Shown one piece after another: positions 6,164 to 6,555 of a stretch of 6,555 bases of DNA. Made by a program: the position numbers and the translations under genes. The notes beneath the pieces were generated by a model, which saw only the letters and a program-made list of their open reading frames with translations, was not told the DNA's origin and ran no database searches. The stretch is from Actinomycetes bacterium (GTDB lineage Bacteria; Actinomycetota; Humimicrobiia; Humimicrobiales; Humimicrobiaceae), in assembly GCA_030609215.1 (NCBI GenBank), contig JAUWCR010000075.1, forward strand, positions 1 through 6,555, read 5' to 3'. Each line of letters begins with the position of its first letter. Positions within the stretch are counted from its first letter, which is position 1.

Positions 6164-6182
6164 ATTATAAATTATTTATAAT
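6164..6182. repeat. Perfect 9-1-9 palindrome upstream of the degV gene
   Basis: ATTATAAAT and its exact inverted copy ATTTATAAT flank a single T. The centre lies 54 bp before the degV start codon. The right arm ends in TATAAT, which could serve as a -10 box, although no good -35 box sits 16-18 bp upstream. It could be a repressor site for the fatty acid kinase pair. It has no G or C and is not followed by a T-run, so it is unlikely to be a terminator. Chance in A/T-only DNA is a real alternative. Confidence 0.35.
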
Positions 6183-6226
6183 GCTTTTGTTTAATTTTAT
6201 TAAAATTTAATAAAAGGAGAGAAGAT

Positions 6227-6555
6227 ATGCAGGATGTTGTAATAGTTACGGGCAGCGGGCATGGTCTCCCGGAGAAAATTATAAAAGAATATGGCATAGT
6301 AATATTTCCCTTTGGGATACACATAGGAGAGGAAGGTTTTAGAGATGGTGTTGATATTACACCAGAAAAAATGATAAAGATGATATATGAGAAAAAAATT
6401 GTTCCAAAGACCAGCGCTCCTACTATAGGGGATCTGGTAAATATTTTAGAACCTATAAAAAACGAAGGCAAATCTGCAGTATTTGTACTAATGTCATCTA
6501 AATTAAGTGCTGCAACTTATGAGTCTTTAGACAATGCTAAAAAAAAGGCAGGTGC
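6227..6555 (+). CDS. DegV family (FakB-type fatty acid-binding) protein, truncated by the window end
   Basis: The first 109 residues of a protein usually near 280-290 are present. DegV/FakB proteins bind one fatty acid and offer its carboxylate to FakA for phosphorylation. Recognisable elements are the opening strand VVIVTGSGHGLP (residues 4-15), FPFGIHIGEE and FRDGVDITPE (38-47). Also present are PKTSAPTIGDL (60-70), carrying the Thr-Ser of the fatty-acid carboxylate site, and VLMSSKLSAATYES (87-100). Two departures from the family are visible. The nearly universal TDST near the N-terminus is TGSG, and the SSxxSGTY turn is SSKLSAATY. The start is supported by AAGGAGAG at 6214-6221, five bases before the ATG. 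It follows fakA by 126 bp in the same direction, so a shared transcript or a separate promoter are both possible. The rest of the lipid-binding domain is outside the window. Confidence 0.85.
   Translation, partial: MQDVVIVTGSGHGLPEKIIKEYGIVIFPFGIHIGEEGFRDGVDITPEKMIKMIYEKKIVPKTSAPTIGDLVNILEPIKNEGKSAVFVLMSSKLSAATYESLDNAKKKAG

Overview
The window is AT-rich bacterial DNA with many Lys/Ile/Asn codons and short intergenic gaps. Most genes have strong AAGGAG- or GGAGG-type ribosome binding sites. A FakA-DegV (fatty acid kinase) gene pair sits beside a LeuB-like dehydrogenase. This fits a low-GC anaerobe of Bacillota type or a similar lineage such as Atribacterota. The sequence alone does not settle the taxonomy.

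Layout. Positions 2-544 hold the 3' part of an isocitrate/isopropylmalate dehydrogenase family gene (LeuB-like). A small accessory stretch follows, about 545-2640. It contains an intact CopG/ribbon-helix-helix antitoxin gene (650-940) behind a promoter whose spacer is a perfect palindrome. Next is a decayed minus-strand C-terminal piece of a probable IS91-type transposase (952-1176) with an in-frame stop and a C9G5 tract. Then comes a complete AAA ATPase/DUF4143 gene (1302-2465) and a 37-codon fragment (2462-2575) that reads like the C-terminus of a BrnT-type toxin. Antitoxin, transposon relic, ATPase and toxin fragment together look like a repeatedly disturbed insertion site.

A class I SAM methyltransferase gene (2645-3235) converges on a minus-strand PAP2-like membrane protein gene (3294-3938). 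A gene-free, very AT-rich 320-bp divergent region (3939-4258) carries candidate promoters in both directions.

The right end is a lipid-metabolism pair. One gene encodes FakA/YloV (4259-6100), the kinase subunit of fatty acid kinase, with an unusually long linker. After 126 bp comes the start of a DegV/FakB-family gene (6227 to the window end), which would present the fatty acid to FakA. Together they would phosphorylate exogenous or recycled fatty acids to acyl-phosphate for phospholipid synthesis. The neighbouring PAP2-like protein may also act on lipid phosphates, but that link is inference.

I saw no rRNA, tRNA, CRISPR array or convincing Rho-independent terminator. I found no clear new multi-gene system. 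The most noteworthy items are the separated toxin-antitoxin pieces, the palindromic promoter of the antitoxin, the transposase relic and the FakA linker insertion.
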